NCBI GenBank assembly: GCA_002688315.1 | Contig: NZCN01000008.1 | Location: forward strand, 1 to 36,348 | Length of the DNA stretch: 36,348 bases | Direction of reading: 5' to 3' | Origin: Candidatus Woesearchaeota archaeon | Lineage (GTDB): Archaea > Nanobdellota > Nanobdellia > Woesearchaeales > UBA10216 | Part shown: piece after piece, positions 35,933 through 36,348 of the stretch | Layout: the number at the start of each line of letters is the position of its first letter | Position numbering within the stretch: position 1 is the stretch's first letter | Notes under the pieces: generated by a model | Databases searched by the model: none | What the model saw: only the letters and a program-made list of their open reading frames with translations | Told to the model about the DNA's origin: nothing | Program-made: the position numbers and the translations under genes

Positions 35933-36348
35933 TTATGGTCCTCTAGCGAATAGCTCGCCTGGAAGAGTATGGGTTATAGTAGGATTGTCAGTCCAGCTAT
36001 AACTGAAATTAATAATATATCTGTTTTTGTCTCGTCCAGTATCTGAAAATGGGCATGAAACCATAGTATAACTGCCTTTTGCTCCATTAATTAAACGAGT
36101 ATTTGCAGGTGCAGCATATTCACAAGGTATTAAAGGCGCACCGCTTATAGCTTCAGAACTTGCATTAACGTGTCGTATAAGCATATCTCTTCCAGCACCG
36201 TTTTGCAATGAAAGTATAATTGTAGTTCCTCCAACACTATGGTCCACACAGCTTATTTGTACAGGGAATGTGCATTTTTCAGGAAGTAAAGTAGCAGGAC
36301 TTAAAACACCAAAATAAGACAAAGCACTGATAACAACGAGAACAACAA
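35933..36348 (-). CDS. Pilin-like protein, 5'-truncated by window edge
   Basis: Frame stays open to window end, adding VVLVVISAL before MSYFGVLSPATLLPEKCTF, the end of a pilin-type hydrophobic helix. Confidence 0.65.
   Translation of the reverse strand, partial: VVLVVISALSYFGVLSPATLLPEKCTFPVQISCVDHSVGGTTIILSLQNGAGRDMLIRHVNASSEAISGAPLIPCEYAAPANTRLINGAKGSYTMVSCPFSDTGRDKNRYIINFSYSWTDNPTITHTLPGELFARGP

Noticed and set aside
35933-36322. Start codon at MSYFGVLSP for the last pilin
   Set aside because: Frame continues open to the window edge with a hydrophobic helix, so the true start lies outside the window.
1-36348. CRISPR arrays, rRNA genes, full transposons
   Set aside because: Looked for regularly spaced repeats, conserved rRNA stretches and transposase signatures; none seen.

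Overview
The window is AT-rich, gene-dense and archaeal. It resembles a DPANN (Woesearchaeota/Pacearchaeota-like) genome, although that lineage is inferred from gene content only. Recognisable core genes are GluRS, thermosome, aRF1, the eL43-Rpo12-Pcc1-prefoldin beta-UPF0147-DRG cluster, aIF5B and Trm1. Between them lie many orphan and cell-surface genes. Points of interest: (1) three unusual tRNA loci: an intron-bearing tRNA overlapped by a LAGLIDADG endonuclease ORF, a tRNA-Ala(GGC)-like gene that seems interrupted in both the anticodon loop and the T-loop, and a tRNA-Pro(UGG) whose 3' end is duplicated 63 bp downstream. (2) Two pilin-like loci. One carries tandem paralogous minor pilin-like proteins. 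The other carries three class III-signal pilins, one fused to a DUF1554-like domain, with matched pyrimidine/purine intergenic hairpins and a shared promoter motif. (3) An overlapping three-gene cassette of two paralogous AAA+/GspA-like ATPases, one lacking the Walker B glutamate, plus a membrane-anchored TPR-like protein. This is the best candidate here for an undescribed system. (4) Several small or degraded reading frames missed by the ORF track. All calls come from reading the sequence; no searches were run.
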